The notes: a model not told the origin generated them from the sequence alone. A stretch of 64,000 nt of DNA from JAAELZ01 sp047639475 (GCA_047639475.1 JBLIOD010000005.1:1-64000); one strand, 5' to 3'; counted from the first letter of the stretch, positions 25,418 to 34,880 are shown. Program-made: numbers and translations.

Positions 25418-26380
25418 CTACACATCATTTTGTAGGGCTGATTGCAGATCAATCATGTCTTGCGGCATCTCAACTTGCCAAGACAAAGCTTCACCCGTAG
25501 TCGGATGGATTAGCCCTAATTGAGTCGCATGCAGTGCCTGGCGTTTAAAATTTTGCAAGGTTAGTTTCAACTCCTCACTTGCACTGGATGGAATATGCAT
25601 TCGTTTTCCATAAACCGGATCTCCCACGAGCGGCAAACGAATGGAGGACATGTGCACCCGAATTTGGTGCGTTCTGCCCGTCTCGAGCGAAACATCAAGT
25701 TTGGTGGTATGACGATATTTAGCGCCAATTCGATAATGCGTAATGGCTGGCTTTCCACTGCCCACCACTGCCATTTTCACTCTGTCTTTCGGGTGACGGC
25801 CAATTGGTGCTTCCACCGTACCTCCAGCCACCAAGGTACCGTAGACAATGGCAATATAATGTCGCTTAACACTGCGATCAGACAATTGCTCTACTAAGTG
25901 TTGCCGGGCTATTTCCGTACGCGCCACCACCATCAGACCAGAGGTGTCTTTATCCAATCGGTGTACGATACCGCCACGAGCGATCAACTCAAGCTTAGAG
26001 TCGTAATGCAGTAATCCGTTAAGTAAAGTCTGGTCACGGTTACCCGCTCCTGGATGCACCACCAAACCAGCGGGTTTGTTAATGACCAAAATAGCCCCAT
26101 CCTCATAGACAATATCAAGCTCAAGCGCCTGCGGTAAATGCGCCAAGGCTTCGACTTCAGGCACAGTGATGTCAATGATGTCACCTAGCGTAACGGCATC
26201 CCTAGGTTTAGGCTTTTTGCCATTGCAAATAACATGCCCAGATTTCAACCATTGTTGAATGGTTGATCGAGAGTATCCTTGTAAGTGCTTTGTCAGCACC
26301 TTATCAATACGTTCACCTTTATCCGATTCATTAGAAATGACTTGAATTTGGGTGCTGTTGTGTTTGGTTGTCGTGGTCAT
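25418..26380 (-). CDS. rluD: 23S rRNA pseudouridine(1911/1915/1917) synthase RluD
   Basis: A 320-residue pseudouridine synthase. An S4 domain (about 18-75, GERIDKVLTKHLQGYSRSTI) precedes the catalytic domain with the RluA-type motif HRLDKDTSGLMV (about 138-149), which contains the catalytic Asp. It modifies helix 69, including position 1915, the substrate later methylated by RlmH encoded at 5915. The divergent arrangement with bamD is conserved in gammaproteobacteria. Only 20 bases separate the two start codons, so the promoters must overlap coding sequence or real starts lie further in. Confidence 0.95.
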   Translation of the reverse strand: MTTTTKHNSTQIQVISNESDKGERIDKVLTKHLQGYSRSTIQQWLKSGHVICNGKKPKPRDAVTLGDIIDITVPEVEALAHLPQALELDIVYEDGAILVINKPAGLVVHPGAGNRDQTLLNGLLHYDSKLELIARGGIVHRLDKDTSGLMVVARTEIARQHLVEQLSDRSVKRHYIAIVYGTLVAGGTVEAPIGRHPKDRVKMAVVGSGKPAITHYRIGAKYRHTTKLDVSLETGRTHQIRVHMSSIRLPLVGDPVYGKRMHIPSSASEELKLTLQNFKRQALHATQLGLIHPTTGEALSWQVEMPQDMIDLQSALQNDV

Positions 26381-26400
26381 AAGAGGTAGAATAGAGACTT

Positions 26401-27276
26401 ATGAATTATAAGTCAGCTGCCGCCACAATGCGCTTCATTAAACCTGCTGTTTCACTTTTCCGCAAACTTACTCTCATTGTCATTCTTGTCTCACTAACCA
26501 GCGCCTGCGGTTTGTGGAAAAAGGACAAACTTGAAGCTGACACTGAAAACCTAACTGCTGAGCAACTTTATGGAGAGGCCAAGCAATCCATGCTTGATAA
26601 AAAATGGATAGACGCAGTGGCCAACCTGCAAAAACTTGAGGCACGTTATCCTTATGGCAAATTTGCCATACAGGCCCAATTAGACACAGTCTACTCACAC
26701 TACAAAGCCGACGACAATGGTTTAGCGATTGCGGCTGCGGATAGGTTTTTAAGTATCAACCCTACCCATCCTAGCGCCGACTATGCCTATCACATAAAAG
26801 GTTTAGCGAGCTTTGACGAAGAAGCGGGACTAATGGGGACACTAACCGGGCGCTCAAATTTAGTTGACCGCGATCAAAAATCGATCGTAACCGCTATAGT
26901 GGCATTCAAAACTATTTTGTCGCAATATGCCAATAGCGATTACGCTTTTCACGCTTCTCAACGAATTGCTTATCTTGAATCCGCACTGGCTGAACACGAC
27001 ATAAGCGTCGCTAAGTTCTATTTTGAACGCAGTGCTTATGTCGCCACGGTAAATCGATGCAAAGCAGCGATTGAATCCTACCCTGAACGCCCCCAGGTCG
27101 AAGATGCACTCGGCTTAATGCTATTGAGTTATAAACGCATGGGCATGGCTGACTTAGCCAGTGACACACAGCGTATACTGTCTGCCAATTATCCTAAGAG
27201 TGGCTATCTAACGGCTAAAAGGCCGAAAAAGAAACGCGCTTCAATTGCGCAAGCTTTTAAAGCCATTTTCAACTAG
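26401..27276 (+). CDS. bamD: Outer-membrane assembly lipoprotein BamD
   Basis: A 291-residue lipoprotein of the BAM complex that inserts beta-barrels into the outer membrane. The lipobox LTSAC sets the mature N-terminal Cys near residue 36. Five TPR-like repeats follow (LYGEAKQSMLDKKW, ARYPYGKFAIQAQLDTVYSHY and similar), the classic ComL/BamD pattern. An internal Met at residue 11 is an alternative start with a shorter signal. Length is slightly above E. coli BamD (245) because of the N-terminus and a basic C-terminal tail. It is divergent from rluD. Confidence 0.94.
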   Translation: MNYKSAAATMRFIKPAVSLFRKLTLIVILVSLTSACGLWKKDKLEADTENLTAEQLYGEAKQSMLDKKWIDAVANLQKLEARYPYGKFAIQAQLDTVYSHYKADDNGLAIAAADRFLSINPTHPSADYAYHIKGLASFDEEAGLMGTLTGRSNLVDRDQKSIVTAIVAFKTILSQYANSDYAFHASQRIAYLESALAEHDISVAKFYFERSAYVATVNRCKAAIESYPERPQVEDALGLMLLSYKRMGMADLASDTQRILSANYPKSGYLTAKRPKKKRASIAQAFKAIFN

Positions 27277-27331
27277 TTAATTGACTTTTGATCGTGCCAT
27301 GGCTGCCCCAATTTAAGCCTACATCCGCCCC

Positions 27332-28705
27332 ATGGATTTAGAAATCGTCATACTGGCAGCGGGAAAAGGATCTCGCATGCGCTCTAGTAAACCCAAAGTT
27401 TTGCATGAGCTCGGTGGTAAAGCCATGTTGTTACATGTTATTGATTGTGCCAAACAGCTTAATCCCCGTAACATACATATCGTAGTCGGCCATGAAGCTG
27501 ATCAAGTTATTGAGCATGTAAAAAGGGTACACGGGAATGAGTTACTAAACTGGGCACACCAAACTGAACAAAACGGCACGGGTCATGCAGCTGCACAAGC
27601 GATTGATCAGATCAATCCAAGTTCGACGGTTATCATTCTCGCTGGTGATGTCCCTTTACTTACAGTTGACACTATCACGCCGTTAGCCAAGGCCTATGAT
27701 GGCATCAATTTATTGACCGTGAATTTACCAAACCCGTCTGGTTTTGGCCGAATAGTGCGAAAAGAAGACGGCCGCATTACAGCCATCGTAGAACACAAAG
27801 ATGCCACTGATGACCAATTAGCCATAACCGAAATAAATACGGGAGTGATGGCCATGCCTGCAATCCGTTTAGCGACTTGGCTCTCCAAATTAGGCAATAA
27901 CAATGCGCAAGGAGAATATTATCTGACTGACGTTATCGGCTTAGCAGATGACGAAAACATGCCCATCAATGGCATCCTCGCTAAGGATGCAAACGAAGTC
28001 GCTGGCATCAATAGTCGAGCTGAACTGGCTCGACTCGAACGAATCTATCAATTCGAACAGGCTCAACAATGGATGACGAATGGCGTCAGTTTCGCTGACC
28101 CAAACAGGGTGGATTTTCGCGGTGATTGCGAAATCGGCGAGGATTCTTTTATCGACGTCAATGTCATTTTAGAAGGCAAAGTAAACATTGCTTCGAACGT
28201 TAAAATCGGCCCTAATTCTATCATCAAAAATACAACGATTGGTCCTAACACCCGAATCGAAGCCAACTGCGTCATTGAAAATGCTGTTATAAGCCAAGGT
28301 TGCGTAGTCGGGCCTTTCGCCCGCCTTCGCCCAGGTGCGGTTCTGGCCGCTGGCGCAAAAGTGGGCAATTTTGTTGAAATCAAGAAAAGCCATATTGGTA
28401 AAGGCAGCAAAGTAAACCACCTAAGTTACGTGGGCGACAGCACCATTGGAGAAAATGTAAACATTGGCGCTGGCGTTATCACTTGTAATTACGATGGCGT
28501 CAATAAGCACCAAACCATCATTGGTGACGATGTTTTTATAGGCTCAGATTGCCAACTGATCGCACCACTAACAATTGGAGCAGGTGCTACAGTAGGTGCT
28601 GGCTCTACCATCGCTAAAGATGTACCCCCTGAGACATTAACCTTATCGCGAAGTCCTCAACGCACTATTGAAGCTTGGCGACGTCCCAAGAAAGAACAAT
28701 TTTAA
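27332..28705 (+). CDS. glmU: Bifunctional GlmU
   Basis: A 457-residue enzyme that acetylates glucosamine-1-phosphate and then transfers UMP to make UDP-N-acetylglucosamine for peptidoglycan and LPS. The N-terminal uridylyltransferase domain has LAAGKGSRMRSSKPKVLHE (about 7-25). The C-terminal half is a left-handed beta-helix of hexapeptide repeats, with the acetyltransferase His in KKSHIGKGSKVNHLSYVGD. It lies 12 bases before glmS, so the two consecutive steps of the pathway are co-transcribed, as in E. coli. Confidence 0.97.
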   Translation: MDLEIVILAAGKGSRMRSSKPKVLHELGGKAMLLHVIDCAKQLNPRNIHIVVGHEADQVIEHVKRVHGNELLNWAHQTEQNGTGHAAAQAIDQINPSSTVIILAGDVPLLTVDTITPLAKAYDGINLLTVNLPNPSGFGRIVRKEDGRITAIVEHKDATDDQLAITEINTGVMAMPAIRLATWLSKLGNNNAQGEYYLTDVIGLADDENMPINGILAKDANEVAGINSRAELARLERIYQFEQAQQWMTNGVSFADPNRVDFRGDCEIGEDSFIDVNVILEGKVNIASNVKIGPNSIIKNTTIGPNTRIEANCVIENAVISQGCVVGPFARLRPGAVLAAGAKVGNFVEIKKSHIGKGSKVNHLSYVGDSTIGENVNIGAGVITCNYDGVNKHQTIIGDDVFIGSDCQLIAPLTIGAGATVGAGSTIAKDVPPETLTLSRSPQRTIEAWRRPKKEQF

Positions 28706-28717
28706 TCAGCTAATATT

Positions 28718-30559
28718 ATGTGTGGAATCGTTTGTGCAGTTTCAAATAAGCCTGTTCTTCCTCTCCTGCTAGAAGGCTTAAAGAAGCTTGAATATCGTGG
28801 GTATGATTCTGCGGGAGTGGCGTTATACGACCCCCAAGACACCCATACCCCTTTTGCACGTACACGCAGCGTCGGACGCATTGCTGCACTCGAGTCAGCA
28901 CTCAATGCTAAGGCACCCTCGTCAAGCACTGTCGGCATTGCCCATACCCGCTGGGCCACACACGGCAAGCCCACTGAACTAAATGCTCACCCTCATATCA
29001 GCACCGACAAGATCGCCTTGGTGCATAATGGCATTATTGAAAACTATCAGCCACTTCGAGAAGAATTAATCGCTGAGGGTTATCAGTTTAAATCCGAGAC
29101 GGATACAGAGGTGATGGTAAATGAAATTCACCGACAGCTGTCTAAAGGCAAAGACTTACTACAAGCCGTACTGGGTACCGTTAAGAAACTCGAAGGGGCT
29201 TATGCCATAGGAGTAATGAGTGCTGACGAACCACGGCGCATCATAGGCGCACGATCAGGTTCGCCGATGGTGGTGGGGATCGCTGAAGACAGCGCTTATA
29301 TTGCCTCTGACATGTCAGCGTTATTATCTGAAACACGCGACTTTTACGTGCTCGAAGACGGTGATGTCGTGGATATCCAAGACGGTAATATTTCACTATT
29401 GGATACCGATGGCACTGAAATTACCCGAGAGATTTTTACCAGCAAGCAAAGCGCAGAAGCAGCGCAGTTAGGCAACTATCGACACTATATGCTCAAGGAA
29501 ATTCACGAGCAACCACAGGCCATTGCCGACACGCTTGAAGGCAGAATTAGCGGCACCAGAGTATTAGAAGGAATATGCGGTGTTGGAGACAGTGCTATTT
29601 TTAGTGCGCTTAAAGCCATCCAAATCATTGCCTGTGGCACCAGTTACAATGCGGGCTTGGTCGCGAAGTATTGGTTTGAGAGTTTTGGAATCCCGTGCCA
29701 AGTGGAAATCGCCAGCGAGTTCCGATCGCGCACCCATGTGGTGCCCGATGAATGCCTTGTCATTACCCTGTCTCAATCGGGAGAAACCATCGATACCTTG
29801 TCCGCACTCAAAGTCGCGAAAAGAGCCGGGTTTAAGTATTCGTTAAGCGTGTGCAACGTCCCTGAGTCTTCATTGGTGCGTGAATCTGACCTAGTACTGA
29901 TGACTCACGCGGGCCCTGAAATTGGCGTAGCCTCAACCAAAGCTTTCACCACTCAGCTCGCTGCTTTATTACTATTGGTCTGCGCTATTGGTCGTCATAA
30001 TAACTTAGACGCTGAAAAAGAAGCAGCCATAATCAAAGAGCTCCGTGAGTTACCTGGCTTAGTGACAGAGGTGATTGACAAAAACGACGAAATTGAAGCC
30101 TTGGCTGAGCAATTCGCTGACAAACAACATGCTCTATTTCTAGGGCGCGGCTCGCACTATCCGATTGCGATGGAAGGGGCACTAAAGCTTAAGGAAATTT
30201 CATACATCCATGCTGAAGCCTACGCCGCAGGAGAACTCAAGCACGGCCCACTCGCCTTGGTTGATGAAAACATGCCCGTGGTCGCGGTAGCCCCCCATAA
30301 TACCTTGATCGAAAAGCTCAAAGGCAACATTGAAGAAGTTCGGGCTCGCGGCGGTAAAATGATCGTATTTGCTGACAAAGCAGCCAACTTACAGAGTGCT
30401 GAGAATTGTCAAATTATTGATATTGCTGCTGTGGATAACATGATCGCGCCAATTATCTTCACCATCCCATTGCAACTACTGTCGTATCACGTCGCGCTCA
30501 TTAAAGGCACCGATGTTGATAAGCCGCGTAATCTTGCTAAATCAGTGACCGTAGAATAA
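28718..30559 (+). CDS. glmS: Glutamine-fructose-6-phosphate aminotransferase GlmS
   Basis: A 613-residue amidotransferase that makes glucosamine-6-phosphate, the first step toward UDP-GlcNAc. Cys2, exposed after Met removal in MCGIVCAV, is the glutaminase nucleophile. The Ntn domain continues through YRGYDSAG. Two SIS isomerase domains follow, with CGTSYNAG near 307 and SQSGETIDTL near 352, and the C-terminal KSVTVE is invariant. glmM, the middle enzyme of the pathway, is not in the window. I see no upstream glmS ribozyme, as expected outside Firmicutes. Confidence 0.97.
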   Translation: MCGIVCAVSNKPVLPLLLEGLKKLEYRGYDSAGVALYDPQDTHTPFARTRSVGRIAALESALNAKAPSSSTVGIAHTRWATHGKPTELNAHPHISTDKIALVHNGIIENYQPLREELIAEGYQFKSETDTEVMVNEIHRQLSKGKDLLQAVLGTVKKLEGAYAIGVMSADEPRRIIGARSGSPMVVGIAEDSAYIASDMSALLSETRDFYVLEDGDVVDIQDGNISLLDTDGTEITREIFTSKQSAEAAQLGNYRHYMLKEIHEQPQAIADTLEGRISGTRVLEGICGVGDSAIFSALKAIQIIACGTSYNAGLVAKYWFESFGIPCQVEIASEFRSRTHVVPDECLVITLSQSGETIDTLSALKVAKRAGFKYSLSVCNVPESSLVRESDLVLMTHAGPEIGVASTKAFTTQLAALLLLVCAIGRHNNLDAEKEAAIIKELRELPGLVTEVIDKNDEIEALAEQFADKQHALFLGRGSHYPIAMEGALKLKEISYIHAEAYAAGELKHGPLALVDENMPVVAVAPHNTLIEKLKGNIEEVRARGGKMIVFADKAANLQSAENCQIIDIAAVDNMIAPIIFTIPLQLLSYHVALIKGTDVDKPRNLAKSVTVE

Positions 30560-30692
30560 TTCGATCATAAATTGCCGTCAATACTGTAAATTGACAATAA
30601 AGTATTCTGCCGAGTGCGTGGGTATTTATCCAGTTGTCGAAAGCAAAATATAAATGCTTCCGAGGCAATGAGACGTGTGTTTGAGGGTGAGG

Positions 30693-30890
30693 TCACCGAC
30701 TCTGCTCAATGTTTCTGATTGAACTGCCTAAATTACGCTGATTAGTTACTTTATCAACAGTAATCAAACCTTCCTTGTTATTGAAGCGATACTTAAACCG
30801 CCATGCCTTCTTGCCTGAAGCGGGCACATACAAATACAAGCCTTCGCTATCGAATAGCTTATAGGTTTGTCTTTGTATTTTGCGTTGCAT
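30693..30890 (-). pseudogene. N-terminal stub of a P4-type tyrosine integrase
   Basis: A 65-codon open frame resembling the arm-binding domain (DUF4102) of P4-like integrases: YKLFDSEGLYLYVPASGKKAW, then RFKYRFNNKEG. A complete integrase has about 400 residues, so the catalytic domain is missing. It lies about 175 bases downstream of the 3' end of tRNA-Leu(GAG) and in the same orientation, the standard place for the integrase of a tRNA-targeted island. The island body is not present. The rest of 30560-31065 has no gene. Confidence 0.6.
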
Positions 30891-31065
30891 GCCTGAATAT
30901 CAGTTAAAGCCATTTAGTTGGGGGTAAAATCCTTGCTTGTTTTTACCCCTACCTTTTACCCCACTTTTGCTTGGATGCAAAGGAATGCTATGATACGTTA
31001 CTGAACCTGTATTCTATATTTTATAGGGTCTTGTGGACTTTATAGAACCCCTTTGAATCAATTAT

Positions 31066-31152
31066 TGGTGCCGGCGGCCGGAGTCGAACCGGCACGAGCG
31101 TTAGCCCACTACCCCCTCAAGATAGCGTGTCTACCAGTTCCACCACGTCGGC
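31066..31152 (-). tRNA. tRNA-Leu (anticodon GAG)
   Basis: An 87-base class II tRNA beginning GCCGACGTGGTGG and ending with an encoded CCA. The anticodon loop CTTGAGG gives GAG. The long variable arm and the T loop (GTTCGACTC) are present, and the sequence follows E. coli tRNA-Leu(GAG) closely. The acceptor stem has one A-C mismatch at the fifth pair. It is 12 bases downstream of secG, so a tpiA-secG-tRNA transcript is likely, as in other gammaproteobacteria. Confidence 0.95.
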
Positions 31153-31164
31153 AATAATTTTGGA

Positions 31165-31578
31165 CTATTGAGTTTCTTCAGGAATAACTACCTGAGGCAC
31201 ATCATCATTACTGTCAGTCGTTCCAATACTTTCAGTCGTTATAGCGTCAAGGGCTTCGTCAACCGGTATACCTACAGCGCCAGTATCTTGCTGCTCAGTT
31301 GCCTCTCCCATTATACTCCCTTCCAACACGCTAGTGCTGCGGCCCGCATTGGCATAAACGTAGGCCAATACCAGCGTAGTAACAAAAAAGCCCGTGATCG
31401 CAATTGCGGTAGCACGAGACAGGAAGTTGGAAGAGCCTCTAGCGCCAAATAATGACTGAGAAGACCCACCGCCAAAGGCAGCACCCGCTTGGGCGCCTTT
31501 ACCTTGCTGCAGTAAAACCAATGCCACCACACTCACCGCAAGCACAAGGTGAAGAATTAATAATAAATTTTGAATCAT
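31165..31578 (-). CDS. secG: Preprotein translocase subunit SecG
   Basis: A 137-residue inner-membrane subunit of the SecYEG channel, longer than E. coli SecG (110) through an acidic C-terminal tail. Two transmembrane helices (about 3-25 and 55-76) flank the conserved loop GKGAQAGAAFGGGSSQSLFGARG. SecG topology inversion assists SecA-driven translocation. It lies 48 bases after tpiA and directly before tRNA-Leu. Confidence 0.95.
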   Translation of the reverse strand: MIQNLLLILHLVLAVSVVALVLLQQGKGAQAGAAFGGGSSQSLFGARGSSNFLSRATAIAITGFFVTTLVLAYVYANAGRSTSVLEGSIMGEATEQQDTGAVGIPVDEALDAITTESIGTTDSNDDVPQVVIPEETQ

Positions 31579-31626
31579 GTTATTTCTCTATATGGCGAAA
31601 GCCATTTAATTTGTTGAATGTCTGAA

Positions 31627-32379
31627 TTATACTGCGGCTTTACATATGCCTAAAAAATCTTCTGCAACCAAGGCTGCTCCACCGATTAAACCGCCATCGA
31701 TATCGTCTCGTGATATCAAATCAGCGGCGTTTGATGGCTTCATACTACCGCCGTAAAGTATACGACACTGCGCGGCAACATTGGCGTCTTGGGAAGCCAT
31801 TAGTTGACGTATAAACGCATGAACTTCTTGCGCTTGTTCGGGCGATGCCGTTACTCCCGTCCCGATTGCCCATACCGGTTCATAAGCCACGACGCAATTA
31901 GCCAAAGCGGCGATACCAATTTTATCTATGACTGTTTGTAGCTGCCTGCGAATTACTGTTTCAGTTACATCCGCTTCGCGTTCTTGCAATGTTTCTCCCA
32001 CACAAACCAAAGGCAACAAACCCGCAGCAAGTGCAACCGAAGTTTTTTCAGCAACCAATTCGTCGGTGTCACCATAAAATTGGCGACGCTCTGAATGGCC
32101 TACAATCACGCAGTTACAACCGGCATCTTTTAACATGGCGGCTGAAGTTTGACCGGTATAAGCGCCACTGGCGTTTATGTCTACATCTTGGCCACCGATA
32201 GATACGCTGCTGCCCGATAATATGTTCGCTGCTGATGATACCAATATAGCGGGGGGACACACTGCAATATCGACCTGACCGACATCACTTAAACCTGAGA
32301 GGATACCTTCACAAAGCTGCTCAACTGATTGTTGGCTGCCGTTCATTTTCCAGTTTCCCGCTACTAGTGGTGTACGCAT
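31627..32379 (-). CDS. tpiA: Triosephosphate isomerase
   Basis: A 250-residue glycolytic enzyme interconverting dihydroxyacetone phosphate and glyceraldehyde-3-phosphate. Residues seen: GNWKMNG near position 8 with the catalytic Lys, VGHSERR near 94 with the catalytic His, and YEPVWAIGTG near 165 with the catalytic Glu. The phosphate-gripping GGS loop is GGSMKPSN. An insertion sequence begins 95 bases upstream, so the native promoter or an upstream glmM may have been displaced. Confidence 0.97.
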   Translation of the reverse strand: MRTPLVAGNWKMNGSQQSVEQLCEGILSGLSDVGQVDIAVCPPAILVSSAANILSGSSVSIGGQDVDINASGAYTGQTSAAMLKDAGCNCVIVGHSERRQFYGDTDELVAEKTSVALAAGLLPLVCVGETLQEREADVTETVIRRQLQTVIDKIGIAALANCVVAYEPVWAIGTGVTASPEQAQEVHAFIRQLMASQDANVAAQCRILYGGSMKPSNAADLISRDDIDGGLIGGAALVAEDFLGICKAAV

Positions 32380-32474
32380 TTCGTCGTCTCAAATAATATC
32401 TGATGCACCCATACAAACAGGGCACAAATAAAAGGGACGTGATGTTACCGCTGAAACCGTTTGATTGCAACGAA

Positions 32475-32504
32475 CAGTCTTGTCCAATATGAAATGATAC
32501 CGAG
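32475..32504. repeat. Left terminal inverted repeat of the DDE-type IS
   Basis: A 30-base end sharing three blocks with the reverse complement of 33823-33853. The GAAATGATACCGA block repeats directly at 32526-32538. Confidence 0.7.
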
Positions 32505-32568
32505 CGAGGGGCTTGATTCTAATCGGAAATGATACCGAACTAATCTAAGTTTCTGTTCATGATGGTGA

Positions 32569-33810
32569 ATGAATACCATTATGAATGACTCACATATAGA
32601 TACCCTTGATAAGGTGCGCTTGTTTCTACAAGGCACTGATGAAATAGACCTAGAAATTAACGGTAAGCACAATCGTTATGATTTCATCAAGCGTACTTTG
32701 ATACGATTCAAATACAGAAAATTGAATCGCATCGATAAGGGTCTTGTGCTGCTTCATATCGCACGCATCAGCGGCTACTCTCATGTGCAAGTGAAACACC
32801 TCGCTGCTAGCTACCTCAAAGACGGTAGAGTTAAATGGGGTCATCGCGCCACCAGAGGTTTTGCTAGACGCTATACCAATTAAGACATCAAGCTTCTGGC
32901 AGACATGGACGAGCTACACGGCACTTTATCGGGGCATGCCACCAAGAAGCTATGCGAACGAGCTTTTGTAGTCTATGAGCAAGCTGAGTACGCTAACCTA
33001 GCACGCATCTCGGTTTCTCACCTATACAACCTACGCCGATCTAAGCCTTACCAGAACAACCGTCGACACTTTGAAAAGACGCGCTCTAAATCTTCTTCTA
33101 TCGGCCAAAGACGTAAGCCGCAACCAGAGGGTCAACCTGGTTATGTTCGTGTAGATAGGGTGCATCAGGGCGATATGGATAGAATTAAAGGCGTCTATCA
33201 TATCAATGCCGTTGATGAGATTACCCAGTTTGAAGTGGTGTCTTCCACACAGAAAATATCAGAGCAATTCTTGATTCCGATTCTTACTCAAATGCTAGAG
33301 CAGTTCCCCTTTGTGATTAAAGGCTTTCATGCCGATAATGGCAGTGAATACATAAACCAAGCGGTGGTGAAATTACTGAATAAGCTACTGATCGAACTGA
33401 CCAAATCTAGAGCAAGGCACAGCAACGACAACGCCTTGGTTGAGTGCAAGAATGGCGCCATCGTGCGCAAGCACCTGGGCTTCATGCATATCCCTCAAAA
33501 GTATGCTCCTGAGATTAATCAATTTGCTACTGATTTTCTTAATCCCTATTTGAATTATCACCGACCTTGTTTCTTTCCTGAGATCAAGATTAACGATAAA
33601 GGAAAACAAGTTAAAACCTACCCCTATCGAAACATGATGACACCTTATGAAAAACTCAAATCACTACCTAACGCAGAGTCATATCTTAAAGCTCATATCT
33701 CGTTTACAATGCTTGATGATATCGTTTATCAAATGACTGATAATGATGCTGCAAAACAACTCAATGAGGAAAAAACTAAACTCTTTAAAAACATCTTTGA
33801 ACAGAAATGA
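32569..33810 (+). pseudogene. Integrase-core (rve) transposase interrupted by one in-frame stop
   Basis: The frame encodes about 413 residues with a single TAA at 32881-32883. Before the stop is an N-terminal region rich in basic residues (KHNRYDFIKRTLIRFKYRK). After it comes the DDE catalytic core: Asp in VRVDRVHQGDMD, Asp in FHADNGSEY and Glu in NDNALVECKNGAIVRKH. The frame is otherwise intact from start to stop, so inactivation is recent or the stop is read through. The whole is typical of integrase-core transposases widespread in gammaproteobacteria; I cannot fix the IS family. Confidence 0.75.
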
Positions 33811-33822
33811 TTAATACCACTT

Positions 33823-33853
33823 CTCGGTATCATTCCTGTATTGGAATAGACTG
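33823..33853. repeat. Right terminal inverted repeat of the DDE-type IS
   Basis: A 31-base end starting CTCGGTATCATTCC, inverted relative to 32475-32504. Confidence 0.7.
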
Positions 33854-33991
33854 GAACTCTATTGTTTAAACGTGCTTTGAAACGAAATTACTGGGTACTG
33901 CTCGTTCAATTCTGGATTGGGTTAAATCGCCCCTCATCGTTGAATGCGCCGCCTCACACGCCCAACCCAGTTTGATACCCAAACGCTAGCT

Positions 33992-34318
33992 TTACAACAT
34001 ACTTTTAATATCTGCTGCAAATGTGGGAAACACATATTTCTCACTGCTTAATTGGTCGGCACTTATACCGTGTCGCATAGCGAGTGAGAAGAGATGGATA
34101 AGTTCCTCGCCATGGTGACCAATAATATGCGCGCCCAATACGTTTCGTGAATCCTTCTCGACAATGACTTTTGCCCACGCTACCGATTCGGCACAAAAGC
34201 GAGAAGAAAACCAACCGCTCATATCTGAGGTATGAACGTCATATGCTTTACCGGAGGCCTCTGCTTCAGCTTTAGTCATGGCAATATGGGGTATATCAAG
34301 ATGTTGGTTGGAAATTCA
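33992..34318 (-). pseudogene. C-terminal fragment of a pyridine nucleotide-disulfide oxidoreductase
   Basis: About 109 codons covering only the dimerisation domain of a glutathione-reductase-like flavoprotein. The piece begins HLDIPHIAMTKAEAEASG, matching the IPHVVFTEPE-type entry of the domain. It continues GAHIIGHHGEELIHLFSLAMR and ends with a normal stop. The FAD and NAD domains are missing, and the IS200-like element abuts the break at about 34320, so the insertion probably truncated it. Confidence 0.75.
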
Positions 34319-34321
34319 ACC

Positions 34322-34848
34322 ACTGTGCGCTAAAAGCACACAGAACGACTTGAACGACTGAAGTCGTTTACTCTTCAACTTTGAACAAATCCTTTCCATG
34401 TTCCTTTTGCTCAACATGCCTAGAAATATTTTCCTCTATCATCTTCGTAGATACGTTTCCTGTACTAACCACAAAATATCCCCTCGCCCATAGGTGCTGA
34501 CCCTAAGTAACGCTTCCACAACTCCGGAAACGCTTGTTGAAGCTTTCTCGATCTCTTACCTTTCAAATACTGAACTAGCTTCGATACTGATATCGACGGA
34601 TCGATTGATACCAATAGATGAACATGATCTATACTCACCACACCCGACAGAATCTCAGCATGCTCTTCTGTGCATATGCGCTGAATTAACTCTCGAAACC
34701 TCAAGCCAATTTCTTTTGTCAAAACCTGATAACGATATTTCGTGATCCACATAATATGAAGCTCTATACTAAATACGCTATGACTTGATTTCCTGTAATG
34801 CTTTGACATATCCAAAGCTTATCATGCTGAAGGCGAGGGTTTTAACCC
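34322..34848 (-). mobile_element. IS200-like (IS200/IS605 family) element
   Basis: The element consists of a Y1 transposase gene flanked by hairpins instead of inverted terminal repeats. At the right end (downstream of the gene) AACGACTGAAGTCGTT (34353-34368) is a perfect hairpin and GTGCGCTAAAAGCAC a second. Near the left end GGGTTTTAACCC (34837-34848) is a perfect palindrome. Such hairpins are the substrates recognised by TnpA. Exact boundaries are inferred. Confidence 0.65.
34368..34815 (-). pseudogene. IS200-type TnpA transposase with a frameshift
   Basis: The N-terminal 104 or so codons match the HUH single-strand transposase: HYRKSSHSVFSIELHIMWITK, with the HUH motif in IDHVHLLVSI. At WKRYL the frame slips. 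The neighbouring frame continues GQHLWARGYFVVSTGNVSTK, with the catalytic Tyr region, and ends VEE at TAA (34368-34370). A one-base insertion near 34508 explains this. The full product would have been about 148 residues, slightly long for the family because of its C-terminal tail. Probably inactive unless a sequencing error is responsible. Confidence 0.8.
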
Positions 34849-34880
34849 AACCCAGACGTGAGACAACAAACTCATCAAAT

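Larger units (their letters stand above)
32475..33853 (+). mobile_element. Insertion sequence with DDE/rve transposase and long inverted ends
   Basis: A 1.38-kb element. The left end 32475-32504 (CAGTCTTGTCCAATA...AATGATACCGAG) and the right end 33823-33853 are inverted copies sharing CAGTCT, TCCAATA and AATGATACCGAG with a one-base length difference. A second copy of GAAATGATACCGA (32526-32538) follows the left end 35 bases later, probably a second transposase-binding site. I found no clear target duplication. The element sits upstream of tpiA. Confidence 0.75.

Noticed and set aside
28706..28717. glmS ribozyme or other riboswitch upstream of glmS
   Set aside because: Only 12 bases separate glmU and glmS, too short, and the ribozyme is a Firmicutes feature.
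31066..31152. tRNA-Leu as a pseudogene because of the fifth acceptor-pair mismatch
   Set aside because: All other stems, the anticodon loop, the variable arm and the encoded CCA are intact, so one mismatch is tolerable.
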